A stretch of 27,751 nucleotides of DNA from an uncultured Acetobacteraceae bacterium (GTDB lineage: Bacteria > Pseudomonadota > Alphaproteobacteria > Acetobacterales > Acetobacteraceae), in NCBI GenBank assembly GCA_943912335.1, contig CALTUD010000039.1:1-27751 (forward strand), written 5' to 3'. This document shows positions 21,089 to 27,751 of the stretch, in pieces; the first letter of the stretch is position 1, and every line of letters begins with the position of its first letter. Position numbers and translations under genes: made by a program. The notes below the pieces were generated by a model. It was not told the origin of the DNA, did no database searches, and saw only the letters and a program-made list of their open reading frames with translations.

Positions 21089-22477
21089 ATGAGCGCCGTT
21101 CTTTCCGAGACAGGTTCCGCCCTTCCGGCCTGGACCCCGGCCGGCTGGCGCGCCTGCCCGGTGCGGCAGATGCCGTCCTATCCCGACCAGGCCGCCCTCG
21201 AGCGCGTCGAGGCACGTCTGCGCGCTTATCCGCCGCTGGTGTTCGCCGGGGAGGCGCGCCGCCTGAAGCAGCAGCTCGCCCTCGCCGCGGAAGGCCGCGC
21301 CTTCGTGCTGCAAGGCGGCGCCTGCGCCGAAAGCTTCGGCGAATTCACCGCAGACGTGATCCGCGACACCTTCCGCGTGCTGCTGCAGATGGCCGTCGTG
21401 CTCACCTTCGGCGCCAAGGTGCCGGTGGTGAAGCTCGGGCGCATGGCCGGGCAGTTCGCCAAGCCGCGTTCCTCCGACAACGAAACCGTGGACGGCGTCA
21501 GCCTGCCCTCCTATCGCGGCGACATTATCAACGGCTCCGCGTTCGACGAGACCTCGCGCGTGCCCGATCCGGTGCGCATGGAAACCGGTTATTTCCAGTC
21601 GGCCGGCACGCTCAACCTGCTGCGCGCCTTCGCCGGCGGCGGCTATGCCAACCTGCATCAGGTGCATCGCTGGAATCTCGGCTTCGTCGAACGCTCGCCG
21701 CTCGCCGCGCGTTACCAGGACCTTGCCCAGCGCATCGACGAGACGCTCGACTTCATGGGCGCCTGCGGCATGGGGCAGGCGCCGCAGATGACCGAAACCG
21801 AGTTCTACACCTCGCACGAGGCGCTGCTGCTGCCCTACGAGCAGGCTCTCACACGCGTCGATTCCACTACCGGCGACTGGTACGACTGCTCCGCGCACTT
21901 CCTGTGGATCGGCGACCGCACCCGTCAGCCGGACGGTGCTCATGTCGAGTTCCTGCGCGGCGTGCGCAACCCGCTCGGCCTCAAGGTCGGCCCGACCACC
22001 CAGGTCGACGATCTGTTGCGCCTGATCGACATCCTCAACCCCGAGGACGAGGCAGGCCGCCTCACGCTGATCAGCCGCATGGGTGCGGAGGGCGTGGCCA
22101 AACACCTGCCGCCGCTGCTCAGGGCTGTGCAGCGTTCGGGGCGCAGGGTGGTCTGGCTGTGCGACCCGATGCACGGCAACACGATCAGCACCGCCAGCAA
22201 GATCAAGACGCGTTCCTTCGACGCGATCCTGGCCGAACTGCGTGGCTTCTTCGATGCGTTCGCGGCGGAAGGTGCGATCCCGGGCGGCATCCATGTGGAG
22301 ATGACCGGCCAGGACGTGACCGAATGCGTCGGCGGTGCGCATCGTCTCACCGAGGCCGATCTCGGCGACCGTTACGAGACCTTTTGCGACCCGCGCCTCA
22401 ACGCGGAGCAGTCGCTGGAGATGGCCTTCCTGGTCGCCGAAGAGCTCACCGCGCGCCGCCGGAATTCCGCTTCGTGA
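21089..22477 (+). CDS. aroG: Class II 3-deoxy-7-phosphoheptulonate (DAHP) synthase
   Basis: A 462-residue enzyme that condenses phosphoenolpyruvate with erythrose 4-phosphate in the first step of the shikimate pathway. Class II signatures are LQGGACAESF (metal-binding C79), KLGRMAGQFAKPRS, the NLHQVHRWN segment and LCDPMHGNT, with HVEMTGQDVTECVGG near the C-terminus. It belongs to the plant/Mycobacterium-type class, common in alphaproteobacteria, not to the AroF/G/H class I. The stop overlaps the GTG start of pncB (GTGA at 22474-22477), so the genes are translationally coupled. The 77-bp gap upstream has no visible attenuator. Confidence 0.95.
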   Translation: MSAVLSETGSALPAWTPAGWRACPVRQMPSYPDQAALERVEARLRAYPPLVFAGEARRLKQQLALAAEGRAFVLQGGACAESFGEFTADVIRDTFRVLLQMAVVLTFGAKVPVVKLGRMAGQFAKPRSSDNETVDGVSLPSYRGDIINGSAFDETSRVPDPVRMETGYFQSAGTLNLLRAFAGGGYANLHQVHRWNLGFVERSPLAARYQDLAQRIDETLDFMGACGMGQAPQMTETEFYTSHEALLLPYEQALTRVDSTTGDWYDCSAHFLWIGDRTRQPDGAHVEFLRGVRNPLGLKVGPTTQVDDLLRLIDILNPEDEAGRLTLISRMGAEGVAKHLPPLLRAVQRSGRRVVWLCDPMHGNTISTASKIKTRSFDAILAELRGFFDAFAAEGAIPGGIHVEMTGQDVTECVGGAHRLTEADLGDRYETFCDPRLNAEQSLEMAFLVAEELTARRRNSAS

Positions 22478-23616
22478 TCGCCGGCGGCACCGACGATCGC
22501 GACATCGCCGCGCGCACGGACGCGTATTTCAACCGCACCAAGGCGATCGTCACCCGATTCGGCGACGCCTGCGTAACCTACGCGCTGTTCCTGCGCCGCC
22601 CGGTGATCGCGGCGCATGGCTTAATGCTCGACTGGCTGCGCGCCGTCGCTGAAGAGCGCGGTTTGCAGATCGACTGCGAATGTCGTTTCGAGGAAGGCGA
22701 CTGGGTCGGCGCCGGCGAGCCGCTGCTCTACGTGACCGGCTCCTTCGCCGGTCTGGCCGATCTGGAAACGCTGCTGCTGCAGCGTCTCGGCTCGGCCTGC
22801 GTCGCCGCGCACAACGCCTATCAGATGTGCCTGGCGCTGCCCGGCACGCGTTTTCTGGCCATGGAAGCCCGGCACTGCGCCGGGTTCGACATGCAGGAGA
22901 TGATGGCCTACGCCGCGTCGGTCGGCTCGAAGGCGGCGAAGCGCGAAGGCGCGCTCGGCTTCATCGGCTGCGCCAACGACGCGACCGCGCATTTCTATGG
23001 CGCCGCCGCCGGGTTCGGCACCATGCCGCATGCCCTGATCGGCTATGCCGGTTCCACCCTCCGCGCCGCGGAGATGTTCCGGGACACCTTCCCCGATCAG
23101 GATCTCACCGTTCTGGTGGATTATTTCGGCCGCGAGATCACGGACGCGCTCGAGGTCTGCCGGCGCTTTCCCGAACTGGCCGCGGAAGGCCGCGTCGCCA
23201 TGCGTCTCGACACCCATGGCGGGCGGTTCCTGGAAGGGCTGGATCCGCAGCGTTCCTATGCGGTGATCGAGCGACGCGCGCCGGGCGCCATACGCCGTTA
23301 CCGCAGCGAAACCGAACTGCGCCATCTGGTCGGGACCGGCGTTTCGGCGGCGGCGATCTGGCGCATGCGCGAGGCGCTGGACGAGAACGGCTTTCCCCGT
23401 GTGCGGATCGTCGTTTCCTCCGGTTTCGGGGTGGACAAGTGCCGCGTGATGGCCGATGCCCACGCCCCCATCGACGTGGTGGGAACCGGGAGCTTCATTC
23501 CGGATTCCTGGAGTGAAACCTACGCCACCGCCGACATCGTCGCTTATGACGGCGTGCCGCGGGTGAAGATCGGACGGGAGTTCCTGTTGCGGAAAGAAAA
23601 CGGGACGGCGGAATGA
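22474..23616 (+). CDS. pncB: Nicotinate phosphoribosyltransferase
   Basis: A 380-residue enzyme that joins nicotinate and phosphoribosyl pyrophosphate to nicotinate mononucleotide, the salvage entry into NAD synthesis. The N-terminus TDAYFNRTKAIVTRFGD with TYALFLRRP is typical, followed by MEARHCAG (130-137), GTMPHALIG (182-190), RLDTHGGRFLEG (244-255) and VVGTGSFIP (335-343) of the phosphate-binding barrel. The start is GTG at 22474, overlapping the aroG stop; no alternative start fits better. The end overlaps the next gene in an ATGA. It belongs to the subgroup with a shorter N-terminus than E. coli PncB. Confidence 0.9.
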   Translation: MIAGGTDDRDIAARTDAYFNRTKAIVTRFGDACVTYALFLRRPVIAAHGLMLDWLRAVAEERGLQIDCECRFEEGDWVGAGEPLLYVTGSFAGLADLETLLLQRLGSACVAAHNAYQMCLALPGTRFLAMEARHCAGFDMQEMMAYAASVGSKAAKREGALGFIGCANDATAHFYGAAAGFGTMPHALIGYAGSTLRAAEMFRDTFPDQDLTVLVDYFGREITDALEVCRRFPELAAEGRVAMRLDTHGGRFLEGLDPQRSYAVIERRAPGAIRRYRSETELRHLVGTGVSAAAIWRMREALDENGFPRVRIVVSSGFGVDKCRVMADAHAPIDVVGTGSFIPDSWSETYATADIVAYDGVPRVKIGREFLLRKENGTAE

Positions 23617-24011
23617 GCGACGAGCTGTTCGCGCCCGAGGGCGGCTGGCGGGTCCGGATCATCGACCTGTCCGGCGCGTCCGAGGACAACACCGTCGAAG
23701 AGGTGAAGGGTTTTCCCACTCTGCAGCTCGCGAACGCCTTCTGCCGCGCCTATGTGCGCGACAGCCTGGAGCGGTGCCGGGTGCCGGGGCAGGGCGCGCG
23801 CGACGTGCTGGCCGCGTGGTTCGCCTATGGCGAGGATGCCGAGGTGATCGACGCTGCCGAGCAGGGCTGGCGCTCCGCCAACGAGCTGGACGAGTTCGCC
23901 TCCCATCCCGGCTCGGAGATCGAGCGCGACTGGCGTTCCATCGATCCGCGTCTGGCCGAAGGCGAAGACGACGAGAGCGGGGACGAAGACGGCGAGGCGA
24001 ACCCGGCATGA
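23613..24011 (+). CDS. Unknown acidic protein coupled to pncB and gltX
   Basis: A 132-residue soluble protein I do not recognise. It is compact up to about residue 108 (EGGWRVRIIDL, TLQLANAFCRAYVRDSLERCR, DVLAAWFAYGEDAEVID) and ends in a highly acidic tail (EGEDDESGDEDGE). There is no signal peptide or membrane helix. Two 4-bp overlaps, ATGA with pncB and ATGA with gltX, show it is a real, translated gene. The tail could contact a basic partner such as tRNA-binding protein, but this is speculation. The stoichiometry imposed by the couplings suggests it works with one of its neighbours. Confidence 0.85.
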   Translation: MSDELFAPEGGWRVRIIDLSGASEDNTVEEVKGFPTLQLANAFCRAYVRDSLERCRVPGQGARDVLAAWFAYGEDAEVIDAAEQGWRSANELDEFASHPGSEIERDWRSIDPRLAEGEDDESGDEDGEANPA

Positions 24012-25351
24012 AGCTTCGTTTCGCTCCCAGCCCGACCGGATTGCTGCATGTCGGCAATGCCCGTCAGGCGATCGCCAATGCGCTGCATGCCAAGCGCCAT
24101 GGCGGCGCGTTCATTCTCCGCATCGACGACACCGATACCGAGCGCTCGCGCGAGGAATACGCCGTCGGGATCGAGCAGGACCTACGCTGGCTCGGCCTCG
24201 ACTGGGATCAGGTCGTTCGCCAGTCCGACCGAATCGCCCGCTACGAGGCGGCGGCGGAGAAGCTCAAGCAGAGCGGCCGGCTTTATCCCTGCTTCGAAAG
24301 CGAGGAGGAGCTGCGCGCCAAGCGCGAGATGCGCCTGCGCCAGAACAAGCCGCCGATCTACGACCGCGCCATGCTCAAGCTCACCCCCGAGCAGCGCGCG
24401 CAGGCGGAGGCCAACGGCAAGCGTCCGTATTGGCGCTTCCGTTTGTCCGACGGCCACGCCGCCTGGACCGATCTGGTGCAAGGCCCGTCGCAGGTGAAGC
24501 TCACCGCCATCTCCGATCCGGTGCTGATCCGCGCCGACGGCACGGTGCTCTATACGCTCGCCTCGGTGGTGGACGATCTCGAACTCGGCATCACCCACGT
24601 GCTGCGCGGCGAGGACCACGTCACCAACACGGGCGTGCAGCTCGACATCATCCAGGCTCTGGGCGGACGTCCGGACCGGTTCACCTTCGCCCATCTGCCG
24701 CTGCTGTTGGACGAGGCCGGCGGCAAGCTCAGCAAGCGTTTCGAGGGCCTCTCGCTCCGCGCGCTGCGTCAGGACGGGCTCGAGCCGGATGCGGTGGTGT
24801 CCTATCTGGCCCGGCTCGGCTCGTCGGAAGACCCGCAGCCGCTCAGCATCGCGCAGCTCGCCGAAACCTACGACGTGCGCCACGTCTCCAAATCGGCGGC
24901 GCGGTTCGACATGCGCCAGCTTCTGGCACTGAACCGCCGCACCATGCACCTGACCCGGTTCGAGGCCGTGCGGGACAGATTGCCGGAAGGCGCCACGGAG
25001 GCGTTCTGGCTGGCAGTGCGCGGCAATGTCGACATGCTTGTCGAGCTTCGTCACTGGTGGGACGTGGTCGGAGGCGCCATCGTGCCGCCGGTTCAGGATG
25101 GGGAATCGGCTTTCTTGTTGCAGGCGCTGGAATTGCTGCCGCCCGATACGACGGAACGGCCCTGGTCGGCCGAGACATGGCCGAGCTGGACGGCGGCTCT
25201 GCGCGACGCGAGCGGCCGCAAGGGCAAGGCTCTGTTTCTGCCGCTGCGGCTCGCCTTGACGGGCGAGGAACAGGGTCCGGAACTGCGCGATCTGTTGCCG
25301 CTGATGGGACATGAGCGGGTAGCGGGCCGGCTTCGGCTGGCTGCAAGCTAG
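24008..25351 (+). CDS. gltX: Glutamate-tRNA ligase
   Basis: A 447-residue class I aminoacyl-tRNA synthetase that charges tRNA-Glu, and often tRNA-Gln in alphaproteobacteria. FAPSPTGLLHVGNAR (5-19) holds the HIGH motif in the variant HVGN, and KLSKR (240-244) is the KMSKS equivalent. The LRIDDTDTERS segment (38-48) contacts the amino acid. HVGN and KLSKR, with the LSLRALRQDGLEPDAV stretch, fit an alphaproteobacterial GluRS subgroup; such genomes often carry two copies, so this may be one of two. The ATG overlaps the stop of the 132-aa gene. A terminator follows. Confidence 0.94.
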   Translation: MKLRFAPSPTGLLHVGNARQAIANALHAKRHGGAFILRIDDTDTERSREEYAVGIEQDLRWLGLDWDQVVRQSDRIARYEAAAEKLKQSGRLYPCFESEEELRAKREMRLRQNKPPIYDRAMLKLTPEQRAQAEANGKRPYWRFRLSDGHAAWTDLVQGPSQVKLTAISDPVLIRADGTVLYTLASVVDDLELGITHVLRGEDHVTNTGVQLDIIQALGGRPDRFTFAHLPLLLDEAGGKLSKRFEGLSLRALRQDGLEPDAVVSYLARLGSSEDPQPLSIAQLAETYDVRHVSKSAARFDMRQLLALNRRTMHLTRFEAVRDRLPEGATEAFWLAVRGNVDMLVELRHWWDVVGGAIVPPVQDGESAFLLQALELLPPDTTERPWSAETWPSWTAALRDASGRKGKALFLPLRLALTGEEQGPELRDLLPLMGHERVAGRLRLAAS

Positions 25352-25406
25352 AAGGAATGCCGTCGGCGACGGCGTCAGAAGCGCGCTGACGGGAAAATGT
25401 GGCTGG

Positions 25407-25440
25407 AAACTGGCCGTCCGGGGCCGGTTTTGTTATTGTG
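25407..25440 (+). terminator. Intrinsic terminator after gltX
   Basis: AAACTGGCC (25407-25415) pairs with GGCCGGTTT (25422-25430), one G-U pair, over GTCCGG, then TGTTATTGTG follows. A shorter hairpin, GCCGTC-GGC-GACGGC (25359-25373), lies directly after the gltX stop. Together they close the aroG-gltX unit before cyoA. Confidence 0.6.
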
Positions 25441-25544
25441 CGTCGCAACCGCCGCGCCGGATCGCGGTGATCGGATCGTTTCCGCGTCCCAGCCGCCCGG
25501 GCTGGGGATGTCTTCCATCGCGGATGCAGGGCAAGGGGCATTGA

Positions 25545-26456
25545 ATGATGATGCAAGAACGACCGTCCCCGGTGGGGACCCTTCGCGGGGGTGTGGCGAA
25601 ATTCGCCCCGCCCGCGACGGCGTTGGGGGCGCTGCTGGCGCTGGGCGGTTGCAACTACTCGATCCTCGACCCCAAGGGCGCGATCGGTGCCGCTGAGAAG
25701 TCGCTGATCCTGAATTCGACCTACGCCATGCTCGTGATCGTCATTCCGACGATCCTGCTGACGTTGTTCTTCGCCTGGCGCTATCGCGCCGGTTCGGGCG
25801 CGCGCTACGAGCCGGATTGGGGCCATTCGGTCAAGATCGAGATCTTCTGCTGGGGCATCCCGACCCTCATCATCGCCTTCCTGGGCTACCTGACCTGGAC
25901 CAGCACCCATGCGCTGGATCCGTACCGCCCGCTGGAAAGCGCCAAGAAGCCGCTGGTGATCGAAGCGGTCGCGCTCGATTGGAAGTGGCTCTTCATCTAC
26001 CCGGAGCAGGGCATCGCCACCATCAACGAAGTGGCCTTCCCGACCGACACCCCGATCGATTTCCGCATCACCTCCGACGCGGTGATGAACTCCTTCTTCA
26101 TTCCGCAGCTCGGCAGCCAGATCTACGCGATGGCCGGCATGCGCACGCAGCTTCATCTGATCGCCAACGAGGCGGGCACCTATCCGGGCCTTTCGGCGAA
26201 CTACAGCGGCCGCGGCTTCTCCGATATGCGTTTCAACGCCAAGGCGGAAACCGACGCTGGCTTCAACGATTGGGTCGCCAAGGTGCGCGGCTCGTCCGAC
26301 AAGCTGGAAGCCGACAACTATTCCAAGGTCGCGGCTCCGGAGGAAAAGGCGCCCGTCCAGTATTTCTCCGCAGTCGAACCGAATCTGTTTAACGAGATCA
26401 TCGCCAAGTACCTTGGCAAGGCCGAGAGCTTCCACTCCGGCATGAAGGGAGAGTAG
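25545..26456 (+). CDS. cyoA: Quinol oxidase subunit II (cytochrome bo3/ba3-type)
   Basis: A 303-residue subunit II of a haem-copper ubiquinol oxidase. It starts with a long lipoprotein signal ending in the lipobox LGGC (Cys36), then two membrane helices (about 58-77 and 98-119) and a cupredoxin-like periplasmic domain (WKWLFIYPEQGIATINEV, MNSFFIPQLGSQIYAMAGM). The CuA-binding Cys/His set of cytochrome c oxidases is missing, which marks a quinol oxidase. The ATG at 25545 is the first of three in-frame ATGs, with GGGG nine bases upstream. It is followed by cyoB after two bases. In acetic acid bacteria both cytochrome bo3 and ba3 (CyaA/B) oxidases share this order; they cannot be told apart here. 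Confidence 0.94.
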   Translation: MMMQERPSPVGTLRGGVAKFAPPATALGALLALGGCNYSILDPKGAIGAAEKSLILNSTYAMLVIVIPTILLTLFFAWRYRAGSGARYEPDWGHSVKIEIFCWGIPTLIIAFLGYLTWTSTHALDPYRPLESAKKPLVIEAVALDWKWLFIYPEQGIATINEVAFPTDTPIDFRITSDAVMNSFFIPQLGSQIYAMAGMRTQLHLIANEAGTYPGLSANYSGRGFSDMRFNAKAETDAGFNDWVAKVRGSSDKLEADNYSKVAAPEEKAPVQYFSAVEPNLFNEIIAKYLGKAESFHSGMKGE

Positions 26457-26458
26457 TC

Positions 26459-27751
26459 ATGAACCTCCTCGGGAGGATGACCTGGGGGGACCTTGCGGTC
26501 CTTGAGTCCCCGGTCATCATGGGCGCGGGCGTCTTCATGGCGCTCGTCGTGGTCGCCGTTCTCGGCACCATCACCTATATGAAGAAGTGGCCGTATCTGT
26601 GGCACGAGTGGCTCACCTCGGTGGACCACAAGAAGATCGGCGTGATGTACATCATCGTCGCGTTGATCATGCTGCTGCGCGGCTTCTCCGATGCGATCCT
26701 CATGCGCACCCAGCAGGTGCTCGCGCATGACGGCCTGCCCGGCTACCTGCCGCCGCACCATTACGACCAGATCTTCACCGCTCACGGCACCATCATGATC
26801 TTCTTCATGGCGATGCCGTTCATGATCGGGCTGATGAACATCGCCGTGCCGCTGCAGATCGGCGCGCGCGACGTGGCGTTCCCCTTCCTGAACTCGTTCT
26901 CGTTCTGGATGACGGCCGCCGGCGCGATCCTGGTGAACATCTCGCTGGTGCTGGGCGAATTCGGCCAGACCGGCTGGCTCGCCTATCCGCCGCTGTCCGA
27001 GCTGAAGTTCTCGCCGGGCACAGGCGTCGACTACTATATCTGGTCGCTGCAGCTCACCGGCCTGGGGACGCTGCTCACCGGCGTGAACTTCTTCGTCACC
27101 ATCGTTAAGATGCGCGCACCGGGCATGACCTGGATGCGTATGCCGGTCTTCACCTGGACCATCCTCTGCACCGCCATCCTGATCATGGCCGCGTTCCCGA
27201 TCCTGACGGTGACGTTCGGCATGCTGTCGCTGGACCGTTATCTGGGCATGCACTTCTTCACCAACGACCTTGGTGGAAACCAGATGATGTATGTGAACCT
27301 CATCTGGGCCTGGGGCCATCCGGAGGTCTACATCCTCATCCTTCCGGCCTTCGGCGTGTTCTCCGAAGTGGTGCCGACCTTCTCCGGCAAGCGCCTGTTC
27401 GGCTACAACGCGATGATCTACGCGACGGTGTGCATCACCTTCCTGTCCTTCATCGTGTGGCTGCACCACTTCTTCACCATGGGCTCCAGCGCCAACGTGA
27501 ATGCCTTCTTCGGCATCACGACGATGATCATCTCGATCCCGACGGGCGTGAAGATCTTCAACTGGCTGTTCACGATGTATCGTGGCCGCATCCAGTACAC
27601 TTCCATGATGCTGTGGACGATCGGCTTCATGGTCACCTTCGTGATCGGCGGCATGACCGGCGTGATGCTGGCCCTGCCGGGCAACGACTGGGTGCTGCAC
27701 AACTCGCTGTTCCTGATCGCGCACTTCCACAACGTGATCATCGGCGGCGTG
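26459..27751 (+). CDS. cyoB: Quinol oxidase subunit I, C-terminus cut by the window edge
   Basis: The first 431 codons of the catalytic haem-copper subunit, which reduces oxygen to water and pumps protons. The sequence follows E. coli CyoB with an offset of +3. H109 (low-spin haem), H287 and Y291 (GHPEVY, CuB site with the His-Tyr crosslink), H336-H337 (CuB) and H422/H424 (the last two haem ligands, in AHFHN) are all present, as are R74 and D78 near the quinol site. The missing part would be the last two to three helices. GGGAGA in the end of cyoA serves as ribosome site. Subunits III and IV should follow to the right. Confidence 0.96.
   Translation, partial: MNLLGRMTWGDLAVLESPVIMGAGVFMALVVVAVLGTITYMKKWPYLWHEWLTSVDHKKIGVMYIIVALIMLLRGFSDAILMRTQQVLAHDGLPGYLPPHHYDQIFTAHGTIMIFFMAMPFMIGLMNIAVPLQIGARDVAFPFLNSFSFWMTAAGAILVNISLVLGEFGQTGWLAYPPLSELKFSPGTGVDYYIWSLQLTGLGTLLTGVNFFVTIVKMRAPGMTWMRMPVFTWTILCTAILIMAAFPILTVTFGMLSLDRYLGMHFFTNDLGGNQMMYVNLIWAWGHPEVYILILPAFGVFSEVVPTFSGKRLFGYNAMIYATVCITFLSFIVWLHHFFTMGSSANVNAFFGITTMIISIPTGVKIFNWLFTMYRGRIQYTSMMLWTIGFMVTFVIGGMTGVMLALPGNDWVLHNSLFLIAHFHNVIIGGV

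Noticed and set aside
26318..27730. 470-codon open frame on the minus strand opposite cyoB
   Set aside because: CyoB on the other strand matches the family residue by residue; the antisense translation is His/Glu/Arg-rich and not protein-like.
1..27751. CRISPR arrays, insertion sequences, tRNA genes, phage attachment sites
   Set aside because: No regularly spaced repeats, transposase motifs, cloverleaf-like sequences or terminal repeats were seen by eye in the gaps or around genes.

Overview
The window is about 27.8 kb of GC-rich, gene-dense chromosome, most likely from an alphaproteobacterium of the acetic-acid-bacterium family (Acetobacteraceae). The strongest pointers are an AarC-type succinyl-CoA:acetate CoA-transferase with its catalytic residues in register, a quinol oxidase operon (subunit II then I), and class II DAHP synthase. 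The family assignment is inference. No tRNA or rRNA gene, CRISPR array, insertion sequence, phage gene or obvious transferred island was seen.

Layout. 1-1434 (minus): the start of the division/cell-wall cluster (rsmH, cut by the edge, and mraZ with a four-box MraZ operator), then the RNase P RNA gene rnpB. 1487-2612 (minus): Rieske protein petA without adjacent petB/petC, and a small membrane-anchored unknown. 2792-3755 (plus): two small exported proteins, one thioredoxin-like. 3984-8658 (minus): a 650-residue protein with two complete ferritin-like diiron sites, a coupled ArsR repressor-metallothionein pair, and an M3 oligoendopeptidase. 8723-10062 (minus): rlmM-like rRNA methyltransferase coupled to a DUF423 membrane protein. 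10156-12825 (plus): proline iminopeptidase, DUF4142 lipoprotein, IsdG/HmuQ-like haem monooxygenase and cob(I)alamin adenosyltransferase, converging on cobA (minus). 13868-18185 (plus): ferredoxin-NADP reductase, glutathione reductase, SulP transporter and a GFA-family enzyme, converging on an EmrE-like SMR pump (minus). 18795-25351 (plus): aarC, alkB, then aroG, pncB, a 132-aa unknown and gltX, the last four joined by three 4-bp stop/start overlaps. 25545-27751 (plus): cyoA and most of cyoB.

Themes. Several genes fit a respiratory, acetate-exposed life: AarC turns acetate into acetyl-CoA within a modified TCA cycle, and the terminal quinol oxidase drains the quinol pool. A redox and metal theme runs through fpr, gor, the GFA enzyme, metallothionein/ArsR and the double diiron protein. 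A tetrapyrrole theme links the haem monooxygenase, cobalamin adenosyltransferase and CobA.

Most unusual are the double-diiron protein with identical ligand spacing in both halves, the ArsR-metallothionein cassette with a palindromic operator at its promoter, the overlap-coupled aroG-pncB-unknown-gltX unit, and three exact GTTC-N7-GTTC (alphaproteobacterial LexA-box-like) motifs in non-coding gaps.
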